From assembly GCA_029593915.1 (NCBI GenBank), contig CP046147.1, positions 558,001 through 622,000 of the forward strand: a stretch of DNA of 64,000 nucleotides, written 5' to 3'. The position numbers and the translations under genes are program-made. The stretch is from Candidatus Lucifugimonas marina (GTDB lineage Bacteria > Chloroflexota > Dehalococcoidia > Lucifugimonadales > Lucifugimonadaceae). Positions within the stretch are counted from its first letter, which is position 1. Each line of letters opens with the position of its first letter. Below the pieces are notes generated by a model that was given only the letters and a program-made list of their open reading frames with translations, was not told where the DNA came from and did not search any database. This document shows, piece after piece, positions 37,722 to 45,531 of the stretch.

Positions 37722-38483
37722 TTACTTTTGTTTGCCGTTGCCGCCGCCTTTGCTTCCACCGCCGCCAGTGTCGCCTTGAGTGACGGTGAATTTGAGGAAT
37801 TCGTGGACATCCATTCCTCGTGCGAAGATCCCAGCGTTAGTTCCACCAGCGTGGTTGGTGTCGGTTGCTGTGATTACTAATTGGCCGTCGGCGAAGACTT
37901 CGATGTTGTCGCCGCTCACCACGAGTTTCATCTTGTGGGATTTTCGTTGCTTTTACATCGGGTGGTGAATTCGGCCAAGCTCTTGGAATCCTGCGATATG
38001 GGCACCGGGGGTGTATTCCGAGTAGGGGTCGCCCCATTGGTCTTCGTTGGAGTCTTTTACACCGAGGACGATATTGCCGATGTCGTCTTGGAACGCCATG
38101 GTCCAGTCGGTCTCACTCGATTGCCGTGCAACGACTCCCCAGAACTGGACGTCGAAATCGTCGACTTGCACTTCGACTTCGACTGATTTGTCGGCCGTGC
38201 CGGCGTCGATGACGGCTCTACGGTCGAGGATGTATCGCCAGTAGGCGTTTGTAGATTCGCGAGCGCTGCCGTCTTTGACTCGCCATACACCTCGTTCAAC
38301 TGCCCAGCCAGTTCCGACGATGTCGGTATCGGGCGTGTGGTCGGCGATATTGGTCGAGAAATCTTCTTCGAATTTGTCGGAGATTATCGTAGAGCCAGCT
38401 GAACCTTGAGCGGAAGCGGCTGTGAAGATTGCGACTGCGATTATGAGCGCAACGAGGGCGGTGATTTTTCGAGTAGTCAGCAT
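37722..38483 (-). pseudogene. Exported LamG/concanavalin-like domain protein interrupted by TAA
   Basis: From ATG 38483 there is a signal peptide (KITALVALIIAVAIFTAASA). A beta-sandwich domain follows with repeated jelly-roll strands (DFDVQFWGVVARQSSETDW; NIVLGVKDSNEDQW). A TAA at 37955-37953 stops the frame at residue 176. The same frame resumes after a few residues (KSHKMKLVVSGDNIEVFADG; AGIFARGMDVHEFLKFTV), which is the expected C-terminal half of the same domain. It then ends in a Gly/Lys-rich tail. It is followed by a strong terminator. The interruption is a single stop with no frame change. Confidence 0.75.
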
Positions 38484-38684
38484 GTGATTATTCTCGATTC
38501 TGACCGGATGCTATCGAAGCGATTATGCATATGTTAGCGAGTCGTTAGTCAGATATTCACCGGAAGCGTGTGGGTTTGGTGGAGGTTTGGGTAGGGTTGC
38601 GGGAAGGTGTGCGGCAGTTGAGTTGAACTGGGTTTGTGTTGCGCTATGTGCACTTTATAACTGGGTGATGCGTATTATTTGGCG

Positions 38685-39740
38685 ATGTTTATCACTGGTT
38701 TGTACAGATGGTTATTCGATTGGCTGTTCGCTTTTGCGGACCGGATAACTCAGAACGCAACAGATTCAGATCAAGTTCAGCTGCGGAAATCGACTTCGGT
38801 GCTGACAGCGATATTGGTGTCGCCAGCTGCGATTATTTGGGGCGCGATTTATTTGCTCGCCGATGAGAATGTGGCAGCTTCACTTCCGCTGAGTTACACA
38901 CCGTTGCTGATTGCGAACATCGTCGCTTTTAAGTTGCTCAAGCGGTACGAAATTTTTGAGTTTGTTCAGCGCGCGATGATTTTGGTTTTACCGCTTTTGT
39001 TGATGATTGCATTGGGCGGCTTTGTGAGTTCTAGCGCAGTGGTGATTTGGTCGTTGGTTACACCGATGGGGGCGATAGTCAATTCGACGAAGCGGCTATC
39101 GATGTTTTGGTTCGCGATGTTCGTGGGGGTTGTGATTTACGGTGCCATGATCGATGGCTCACTAGATCAGGCAAACAACTTGCCGGATTGGGCTCGGCTG
39201 ACGTTGTTTGCAGGGAATATTCTGGGGCCTTCGTCGATTGCGTTTTTCTTGCTGATTTATTTTGTGAGACAGAACGATAACGCTTACGAATTGGTTGAGT
39301 ATGAGAGACGTCGTTCTGAGGCGTTGCTAGATAACGTTTTGCCTTCCGCTATTGCGGCTCGGTTGAAGGATGGGACCGAGAGCGTCGCTGATCGGTTCGA
39401 TGAGGTGAGTGTTTTGTTCGCCGACATGGTGGGATCGACCACGTTGGCGGCGCAGCTTTCTCCTGAGGAGATGGTTGGGTTGCTGAACGAGATTTTCACT
39501 GAGTTTGATGAGATTACTTTGCGCCACGGGGTGGAGAAGATTTCGACTTCAGGTGACAACTATGTCGTGGCGGCAGGTGTGCCTGAGGTTCGGGCTGATC
39601 ACGCTGGGGCGTTAGTTCGGGTGGCGATGGAGATGCGTGATTATCTGGATAAGCGTGGTTCGGAAATAGGGCGCGGTCTGACGATGCGGTTTGGGATTAA
39701 TTCGGGGCCGGCTGTGTCTGTGGTTGGTGGTTCGGGGTGA
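38685..39740 (+). CDS. Membrane-bound class III adenylate/guanylate cyclase, C-terminally truncated
   Basis: About 351 residues. The N-terminal half has about six hydrophobic segments (e.g. LTAILVSPAAIIWGAIYLLA; FWFAMFVGVVIYGAM). A short linker (ERRRSEALLDNVLPSAIAARL) leads to a class III cyclase homology domain with metal-binding Asp residues in VLFADMVGSTTLAAQL and STSGDNYVVAAG. Class III domains continue after the RFGINSGP motif with a WGDTVNxAxR segment that supplies the transition-state Asn and Arg. Here the frame ends at VVGGSG. The direct repeat flanking the GIY-YIG gene begins 9 bases later. No remainder was found downstream, so it is probably catalytically dead. Confidence 0.8.
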   Translation: MFITGLYRWLFDWLFAFADRITQNATDSDQVQLRKSTSVLTAILVSPAAIIWGAIYLLADENVAASLPLSYTPLLIANIVAFKLLKRYEIFEFVQRAMILVLPLLLMIALGGFVSSSAVVIWSLVTPMGAIVNSTKRLSMFWFAMFVGVVIYGAMIDGSLDQANNLPDWARLTLFAGNILGPSSIAFFLLIYFVRQNDNAYELVEYERRRSEALLDNVLPSAIAARLKDGTESVADRFDEVSVLFADMVGSTTLAAQLSPEEMVGLLNEIFTEFDEITLRHGVEKISTSGDNYVVAAGVPEVRADHAGALVRVAMEMRDYLDKRGSEIGRGLTMRFGINSGPAVSVVGGSG

Positions 39741-39748
39741 TTTTGGGA

Positions 39749-39810
39749 TTAGGTGCTGATGTGGAAATACGGCCGGCACTTCGTGGCCCTTCGACGGGGC
39801 TCAGGATGAT
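39749..39810 (+). repeat. 62-bp direct repeat, left copy
   Basis: TTAGGTGCTGATGTGGAAAT then CGGCCGGCACTTCGTGG then repeat C. It matches 40241-40302 with one mismatch in 62 bases. It begins 9 bases after the truncated cyclase stop. Confidence 0.92.
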
Positions 39811-39896
39811 GAGATCGGGTGTTGGGTTCGGTTGGGGGCTGAGAAAAGTGAGAGCGATGGGTACGTCGGGCTCGGTGGCATGAATCTTTCATTTCA

Positions 39897-39919
39897 TCAT
39901 CCTGAGCTCCGTCGAAGGG
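39897..39919 (-). repeat. Inverted copy of repeat C abutting the GIY-YIG stop codon
   Basis: TCATCCTGAGCTCCGTCGAA plus GGG is the reverse complement of repeat C. It ends on the base before the TAA of the GIY-YIG gene and forms the 3' boundary of the cassette. Confidence 0.9.
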
Positions 39920-40222
39920 TTACGTGGCGAGGTTGGTTCGTCGGCTGTGGGATCGAGCAAGTTCGGGTAGTAGATCGAATCTGCCGCTGATTAGTGCCTG
40001 CTTTTTGGCTCGGCTCCACCCTTTGACTTGTCGTTCAGCAGCAAAGGCTTCGGCTATGTGTGCGAAGTCTTGTGCGAACGCTACTCGAAGCGGAAGGCGT
40101 GTAGACGTCCATTCGCCCCCGAGTCCTGAATTGTGGGTCTCTATGCGGTATTCGACGTTAGTAGTGGAGCCGGTGTAGTAGGAGCCGTCGGCGCATTCAA
40201 GTATGTAGAGATGGTCTGGCAT
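39920..40222 (-). CDS. GIY-YIG nuclease family protein (UPF0213-like)
   Basis: This 100-residue single-domain GIY-YIG protein has the motif pair in variant form: LYILECADGSYYTGSTTNV (Y-I-L and Y-T-G). The conserved Arg is in VEYRIETHNSG, then ARQ/K-like helices (AEAFAAERQVKGWSRAKKQA), where the family Glu lies (AAERQVKGW). Stand-alone members are probable DNA structure or homing-type nucleases; the substrate is unknown. Its stop codon abuts an inverted repeat C copy and its upstream region contains another copy. A 62-bp direct repeat flanks the whole unit. It lies beside a truncated cyclase gene. Confidence 0.88.
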   Translation of the reverse strand: MPDHLYILECADGSYYTGSTTNVEYRIETHNSGLGGEWTSTRLPLRVAFAQDFAHIAEAFAAERQVKGWSRAKKQALISGRFDLLPELARSHSRRTNLAT

Positions 40223-40240
40223 CTGCGGATGATGCTGGAG

Positions 40241-40319
40241 TTAGGTGCTGATGTGGAAATGCGGCCGGCACTTCGTGGCCCTTCGACGGGGCTCAGGACT
40301 AGCGGAGCTCAGGATGATG
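40241..40319 (+). repeat. Direct repeat, right copy, with a duplicated repeat C end
   Basis: Identical to 39749-39810 apart from one base. Repeat C is partly duplicated (GGCTCAGGACTAGCGGAGCT then CAGGATGATG). It lies upstream of the GIY-YIG start. Confidence 0.92.
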
Positions 40320-40363
40320 GGTCGGGTGTTTAGTGCAACTGTGATTTGGGTTGCTGCGCGAGA

Positions 40364-40390
40364 TTGACCCCGATTTTCATCGGGGTGACA
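40364..40390. repeat. Repeat D copy
   Basis: TTGACCCCGATTTTCATCGG then GGTGACA; identical to 34548-34573. Confidence 0.85.
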
Positions 40391-40436
40391 GTGAGCGTGT
40401 GCTGCGTGATGGCTTGCTAGTTTGAGCGGGTGGCGG

Positions 40437-41396
40437 TTAGGCGGTTAGGCCGGAGTCTTCGGGGAGGCCGAGCATGAGGTTCATGTTTTGGACTGCTGCT
40501 CCGGAGGCGCCTTTTCCTAGGTTGTCGATTTGGATGACGATTAGGACGTGGCCGAGTGCGTTGGGGACGATTGAGATGTCGCAGCGGTTGGTGTCGTTGG
40601 TGGCGCGTGGGTCGAATGCGGGGTCGCTGTAGGCGAGGGAGCTTTCGATGTCGTTCACTTTGACGAACTGCTCATTAGCGTAGCGCTGGTCGAGAACTTC
40701 CCAGATATCGCTAGCTGTTGTGCTTTCGGGGAGGACTGCTTTGTGCAGGGGGATTTCGAGGCGCATTCCCTTGATGAAGGGTCCGACCGAGGGCATGAAT
40801 TGCGGTTCGTGTGTTAGCCCTGCGTATTTGGTCATTTCAGGCACGTGTTTGTGCTTGGTGTGGAGTGCATAAGGCGATTCGAATGGCAGGTTTTCGAGGT
40901 CGGATTGGCCGCCTTCCCATTTGGCGATGAGTTTCTTGCCGCCGCCTGAGTAGCCGGATAGTGCGTGGATTGTGATTGGCGCGTCTTTGGAGAGTAGGCC
41001 TTTTTCGATGATTGGGCGGAGGCTGAGGATCATTCCGGTTGGGTAGCAGCCGGGGTTGGATACGAGCTGGGCGTTTTGGATTGTTTCGCGCTGGGATGGG
41101 GTCATTTCGGGAAGTCCGAATGCCCAGTCGTCGTTAACGCGGTGTGCTGTTGAGGCGTCGACTACTTTGGTGCCGGATTCTTTTGCCCATGCTGCGGCTT
41201 CGATCGCTGCGTCGTCGGGCAGGCAGAGGATCGTGAGATCGGCGGCAGCGGTTGCTTCGCGGCGCATGACGGGGTCGCGACGGTCGCCTTCGGGGAGGAT
41301 TTTGACGTCGAGGTCGGTTCGGTCGGAGAGGCGTTCCTGGATTTGGAGTCCTGTGGTGCCTGCTGAGCCGTCGATGTAGACCTTTGGGTTTGTCAT
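40437..41396 (-). CDS. argC: N-acetyl-gamma-glutamyl-phosphate reductase (type 2)
   Basis: This 319-residue NADPH-dependent enzyme of arginine synthesis has the short, type 2 length. It has VYIDGSAGTTGLQIQERLS (nucleotide-binding), DASTAHRVNDDWAFGLPE, the catalytic Cys in VSNPGCYPTGMILSLRP, and SGYSGGGKKLIAKWE. The C-terminal signature is IDNLGKGASGAAVQNMNLML. No other arg genes are in the window. Its start ATG is followed upstream by a divergent lipoprotein gene. Confidence 0.93.
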   Translation of the reverse strand: MTNPKVYIDGSAGTTGLQIQERLSDRTDLDVKILPEGDRRDPVMRREATAAADLTILCLPDDAAIEAAAWAKESGTKVVDASTAHRVNDDWAFGLPEMTPSQRETIQNAQLVSNPGCYPTGMILSLRPIIEKGLLSKDAPITIHALSGYSGGGKKLIAKWEGGQSDLENLPFESPYALHTKHKHVPEMTKYAGLTHEPQFMPSVGPFIKGMRLEIPLHKAVLPESTTASDIWEVLDQRYANEQFVKVNDIESSLAYSDPAFDPRATNDTNRCDISIVPNALGHVLIVIQIDNLGKGASGAAVQNMNLMLGLPEDSGLTA

Positions 41397-41549
41397 GGTG
41401 GTGTTGTGTTCGCGCCGTAGCGAGTTTGTTTGTGCGAAAGGTTAATTATGGTGCGGGCTGAGGGGATTTACCAGTGACGGATTGGAACGCGTTTTCGTGA
41501 TGAGTTTGTTGATTGTGATCGACGTCTACGATCTCTATTATTACGAGCT

Positions 41550-42287
41550 ATGAGTAAAGTGCATTCCTGGCTCGTTCGTATAAACGTGATTTTGGCCGTT
41601 GCCGTGGTGTTGGCGATAGCCAGTGTGAGTTGTGGTTCGGAAGAGGTCGCTGCTGAGTTGACGGCTGTGTCGTGGGGAGAGGTGACTGAACCGGCTAGCG
41701 CAGTGCCTTCTGCTACGCCGTATCTGGCACCGACTGCCACCGAGACGCCGAACTTGATTCGTGTGTCCGAGAAATGTGACTGTCTGTATGCGCAGTCGAT
41801 TGATGAGATGTTTGAAGATTCCAGTGTGGTTGTGTTTGGCCGGGTACTAGACGTTGTGGATCATGTCGACATGGCGTCGTTTGGAGGCAGATCGAGAAAA
41901 CGGTATGACCTCGGTAGGGTGTATGAGATTGAAGTCGCAGAGTATTTGCGCGGTGATGGGCCAGAGACGATTACGTTCGTACAGAGCGAGGCCCATTTTG
42001 TTTACCAAGAATTGACTGAAGAGGCATTAGCGGAGATTCGTGAGTCGACGGCGGACTACAAGAAGGTGGTTCCGAAGAAGGACAAGGACTATGTTTTCTT
42101 CTTGCGGAAGTGGCACCTTGGCCCGATTCACCTGACCCCGGCGACACAGCCTTACAGAATTCTGTTTACGTCTGGCAAAGGGATTGTCGAAGGGAATGCA
42201 AGGGACGCTGCATGGGGATTCGCTGAGGCAGATGCTGAGAGCTACTGGGCGGAATTACGGGAGTTGCAGGAGCGATTCGCACCCTAG
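41550..42287 (+). CDS. Hypothetical lipoprotein
   Basis: This 245-residue protein has a signal peptide (INVILAVAVVLAIASVSC) ending in a lipobox-like Cys at about residue 28. A Ser/Thr/Pro/Ala-rich spacer follows (ASAVPSATPYLAPTATETPN), then a compact beta-rich domain (SSVVVFGRVLDVVDHV; VYEIEVAEYLRGDGPETITF; KDYVFFLRKW). The wording of the domain resembles tissue-inhibitor/OB-like exported proteins, but I do not recognise a family. It contains CDC shortly after the spacer. It stands alone. Confidence 0.7.
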   Translation: MSKVHSWLVRINVILAVAVVLAIASVSCGSEEVAAELTAVSWGEVTEPASAVPSATPYLAPTATETPNLIRVSEKCDCLYAQSIDEMFEDSSVVVFGRVLDVVDHVDMASFGGRSRKRYDLGRVYEIEVAEYLRGDGPETITFVQSEAHFVYQELTEEALAEIRESTADYKKVVPKKDKDYVFFLRKWHLGPIHLTPATQPYRILFTSGKGIVEGNARDAAWGFAEADAESYWAELRELQERFAP

Positions 42288-42350
42288 TTGATTGACCTAC
42301 TCGAGCACGCTCGCGGCAGCTCCGACTCCCGGGCGAGTAAGTTGTTCTGT

Positions 42351-43736
42351 TTATTCGGTGATGGGGAGTTTTACTTCGAAGACGGATTTGCCGTTGCGGC
42401 CTTCGGTGCGTTGGTAGGTGATTGTTCCGTCGTGGGCTTCGACGATTGTTTTGCAGATGGCGAGTCCGAGTCCGAGTCCTTCGATGGGTTTGTTGGAGTC
42501 GGTGATTCTTTCGAATGGCTCGAAGATGCGGTCGATCTCTGAGTTGGGGATTCCCTGTCCACCATCGGCGATTACGAAGCTGATGAAGCTTCTGTTGGTT
42601 GCTTTGGTTACTGAGACTGTTACATCGGATTCAGAGTATTTGAGGGCGTTCGAGATTAGGTTGTCGAAGACTCTGCCCATTTGGATGGGATCGCAGCGTA
42701 CTGCTGGTAGGTTTTCGTCGATGTTGGATTTGATTGTGCGGTTGTTTGCGAGCGAGCTTTTTCGCTGGCGGTTTACGACTTCGTTCATGAGGTCGATTGG
42801 GTATTCGTTTTCGAATTCGTAGTCTTGTTCAGTTTTGCCGATGCGCGCCATATCGAGGAGTGAGTCAATGAGAGTGCGTTGGACTGTTAGCGAGGATTGG
42901 AGATCGACGAATAGATCTTCGACAGGGTAGTGGTCGGTGAATTTAGCCATGTCGAGGGCTACTTGCATCGCTGCCAGCGGATTTTTCAGGTCGTGGTTGA
43001 TCATCGACATGAATTCGGATTTGGCTTTTTCGGCGTCTTCGGCTCTGATTCGGAGGTTGGTTTCGGCTTTTCTGAGTGTGTCGAATTCGAGGGCTTGCTT
43101 GGCGAATGTTGCTAGCGATTCGATCAGTACTTGTTCTTCAGCGGTGAACGAGGGTTGTCCGCTGGATCGGGTGACGTAGATTCTGATTGTTTTGTCTTGG
43201 TTTTTATCGGAAGTTACTCCGACACCGATCATGGATTCCATGTCGGGGTGGCCTTCTGGGAAGCCGGTGGATCGCTGATGTGAGGATATGTTTCCGAGGC
43301 GGATTGGTGCTTCGGAGTGGTCGAGGTTTCCGAGAACGCCTCTGCCTGTTGGGGGGTGTCCGATTGGCTTGGACTGGGATTCGGACATGCCTGAGACGAT
43401 CATGTCGACGATTCGGCCGTCTTGGTTGCTGAGGGTGAGAGCTGCGTAGTCGGCGTTGACTAGTTGGCGTGCGAGGAACGGCAGGTTTGCGAGGAGCTGC
43501 ATTCGCTCGTCGTTGGGGACTTCAGCAGTGCCTGAGAGTGCTGCGTAGATTCGGGCTGGGTGGTGATTTGCGACCCATTCTTTGAGCTTGGCGTTGTCGC
43601 TGATTTTGGCTCCTTCGGAGGTTGATTCGACCACTTCTAGCTCGTGGGATTGGATGGCGTTTGCGATGACCGATTCAGGGATGCCGAATTCTTTTGAGAT
43701 TTCTGCAACTGTGAGATTGGTGTTACCTGTGCTCAA
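42351..43736 (-). CDS. Soluble histidine kinase with N-terminal HTH-like and GAF domains
   Basis: This 461-residue protein has no membrane segment. Residues about 8-40 (LTVAEISKEFGIPESVIANA) read as a MerR/excisionase-type helix-turn-helix. About residues 75-215 are a GAF-like sensor (VNADYAALTLSNQDGRIVDM; FTAEEQVLIESLATFAKQAL). A coiled linker leads to HisKA with the phospho-His in SMINHDLKNPLAAMQVAL. The HATPase_c has N-box FDNLISNALKYSES, G1 VIADGGQGIPN and G2 GLGLGLAICKTIVEAHDG. No response regulator is adjacent. It starts at a TTG. It may be excluded from the membrane and act on a distant regulator. Confidence 0.85.
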   Translation of the reverse strand: MSTGNTNLTVAEISKEFGIPESVIANAIQSHELEVVESTSEGAKISDNAKLKEWVANHHPARIYAALSGTAEVPNDERMQLLANLPFLARQLVNADYAALTLSNQDGRIVDMIVSGMSESQSKPIGHPPTGRGVLGNLDHSEAPIRLGNISSHQRSTGFPEGHPDMESMIGVGVTSDKNQDKTIRIYVTRSSGQPSFTAEEQVLIESLATFAKQALEFDTLRKAETNLRIRAEDAEKAKSEFMSMINHDLKNPLAAMQVALDMAKFTDHYPVEDLFVDLQSSLTVQRTLIDSLLDMARIGKTEQDYEFENEYPIDLMNEVVNRQRKSSLANNRTIKSNIDENLPAVRCDPIQMGRVFDNLISNALKYSESDVTVSVTKATNRSFISFVIADGGQGIPNSEIDRIFEPFERITDSNKPIEGLGLGLAICKTIVEAHDGTITYQRTEGRNGKSVFEVKLPITE

Positions 43737-44121
43737 CTTCTCGTTTACCCCTTCGAATCTTCCCGCCGTAGTTGGTGTGCCCAGTAAAGGTATTCGCGCA
43801 TTTTAAGATGTAAAGACTATTAATGGACGACTCTGAACGACTTTTTTAGTTGCGGCACACGTTGAGCACACTTTGCTGCTCCGGTGCGCACACCTAGTGG
43901 GTATGTGTGACAGCACCACCTGATTTATTTGGATTTAGCGATAAGTTGACGGGGCAGCTTTCCGGGGCTTTGCCTGATGATTATCGGGTGACGTGTAGGA
44001 CTGGCTTCGATGTTCGGAGTTTTGTTCGGTAAATAGCTTTGTGGTTTAGTTGCGTAGTTCATATAATGGAATATCCGACTTTATTAGAAGTTGGAAGAAA
44101 TATTTGAACGAGGATTTCGTA
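43737..44121. other. Intergenic region upstream of rpsA with a possible 41-codon ORF
   Basis: The region separates divergent genes and should hold the rpsA promoter. A GTG at 43907 opens 41 codons ending at TAA 44032 (TAPPDLFGFSDKLTGQLSGA...). It could be a short peptide or a decayed 3' fragment; support is only composition. The frame of rpsA is open back to 44050, but the Shine-Dalgarno points to 44122. Confidence 0.4.
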
Positions 44122-45486
44122 TTGGCGACAGCAGACACCCCAGATAGTCAGGTAGAGGCTCCAAAAGTGGAGACGCCTGTGGAACAGAATAACGACGCGC
44201 CTGAGGCAGAAGCAGCTCCTGAAGCTGTAGCAGCCGAGGCACCTACAACCGAGACTGAAGCTCCGGCTGCAGAGGCAGAGGCTGAAGCGCCTGTTGCAGT
44301 TGCAACTAAGCCTGAGAGCGAGCTCACGATGGAAGACCTGTTGGAAGAGTACCTTCCTTCTAAGGTTCTTCGACGTGGTGAGATCATTGACGGTCGAGTC
44401 ATGAGCCGCAAGCCTGAGGGCATGCTGGTCGACATCGGCTACAAGTCAGAAGGTTTCGTACCGACCAAAGAGATGCGTTCTCTTGGTGAGGCTTCGGATG
44501 AACTCACCGTGGGCGATGAGATTATTGCTTACGTTGTGAATCCCGAAGGTAACGAGGGATCGTCGATTCTGTCTATCGACCGTGCTCGTGGCGAGCAGGG
44601 TTGGCGTGTGCTTGAGAAGGCCATGGACAACAACGAGACCTGCAAGGGTGTCATTACCGGTTCAAACCGTGGTGGTGCTGTTGTTGAGTCTGAGGGTGTT
44701 CAGGGCTTCGTGCCACTTTCGCAGTTGGTTGGACCAGCTCGCGAACTTTATGTTCCTGGCGGCGAGCCGCCTAAGGAAGGCTTCATCGGTATGGAAGTTG
44801 AGTTCAAGATTATTGAACTTAACCGACGCCGAAACCGAGCCATTTTCTCTGAACGTGCAGCGCTTCAGGCGTGGAAGCAGATTCAGAAGATGCGTTTGGT
44901 TCAGGAACTCACTGAGGGTGAGATCCGTAAGGGGCGAGTTGCTGGAATTTCGAATTTCGGTGCATTCGTGGACCTTGGTGGAGCCGACGGTCTGATCCAC
45001 ATTTCCGAGCTTTCGTGGGAGCCTGTAAAGAGCCCCGACGAGATCGTAACTGTTGGTACGGAGATCGATGTATTCGTGCTTCGTGTAGACCGGGAAAACC
45101 TCAAGATTGCGTTGAGCTTGCGACGCCTGCAGCCTGAGCCGTGGGATGAGATCGAGACTAAGTTCGCTGTTGGCCAGACGGTTACGGGAACAGTCACGAA
45201 GCTTGCTAACTTTGGTGCGTTTGCTCGCATCGACCGTGGTATTGAGGGACTCATACATATCAGTGAACTTGCTCACCAGGTGATCAAGCACCCGAGAGAC
45301 GTTGTCAATGAAGGCGACGAGCTCGAGTTGAAGATCATCAGGATTGAGCCAGAACGCCGCCGTCTTGGTTTGAGCTTGAAGCAGACTTTGGACGGATCGG
45401 AAGAGGTTGCGGTTGCATCTGCAGACGATTCCGGTGACTCAGAAGACATAGGTGACTTCGGAGATATCTTCGAAGACAACGAATAG
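44122..45486 (+). CDS. rpsA: 30S ribosomal protein S1 (four S1 domains)
   Basis: About 454 residues. The N-terminal roughly 75 residues are an Ala/Glu/Pro-rich acidic extension. Four OB-fold S1 domains follow, each with a recognisable start: RGEIIDGRVMSRKPEGMLVD, NETCKGVITGSNRGGAVV, GEIRKGRVAGISNFGAFVDL, GQTVTGTVTKLANFGAFARI. The third and fourth contain the GLIHISEL signature. It binds mRNA to the small subunit. The start is taken as TTG 44122 because GAGGA lies 7 bases before it; an upstream TTG at 44050 would add 24 unlikely residues. An acidic tail (DSEDIGDFGDIFEDNE) ends the protein. clpC follows 45 bases later. Confidence 0.92.
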   Translation: MATADTPDSQVEAPKVETPVEQNNDAPEAEAAPEAVAAEAPTTETEAPAAEAEAEAPVAVATKPESELTMEDLLEEYLPSKVLRRGEIIDGRVMSRKPEGMLVDIGYKSEGFVPTKEMRSLGEASDELTVGDEIIAYVVNPEGNEGSSILSIDRARGEQGWRVLEKAMDNNETCKGVITGSNRGGAVVESEGVQGFVPLSQLVGPARELYVPGGEPPKEGFIGMEVEFKIIELNRRRNRAIFSERAALQAWKQIQKMRLVQELTEGEIRKGRVAGISNFGAFVDLGGADGLIHISELSWEPVKSPDEIVTVGTEIDVFVLRVDRENLKIALSLRRLQPEPWDEIETKFAVGQTVTGTVTKLANFGAFARIDRGIEGLIHISELAHQVIKHPRDVVNEGDELELKIIRIEPERRRLGLSLKQTLDGSEEVAVASADDSGDSEDIGDFGDIFEDNE

Positions 45487-45531
45487 CACTCAGTAACTGC
45501 AGTTTTGTAGTGACCTGAGGGGGGAAGCTAT

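Noticed and set aside
37837..38037. Alternative frame spanning the LamG ochre codon
   Set aside because: Its residues do not continue the beta-sandwich; the original frame does on both sides of the TAA.
43907..44032. 41-codon ORF upstream of rpsA as a confident gene
   Set aside because: Only composition supports it; there is no good Shine-Dalgarno and no recognised motif, so it is noted in the intergenic entry only.
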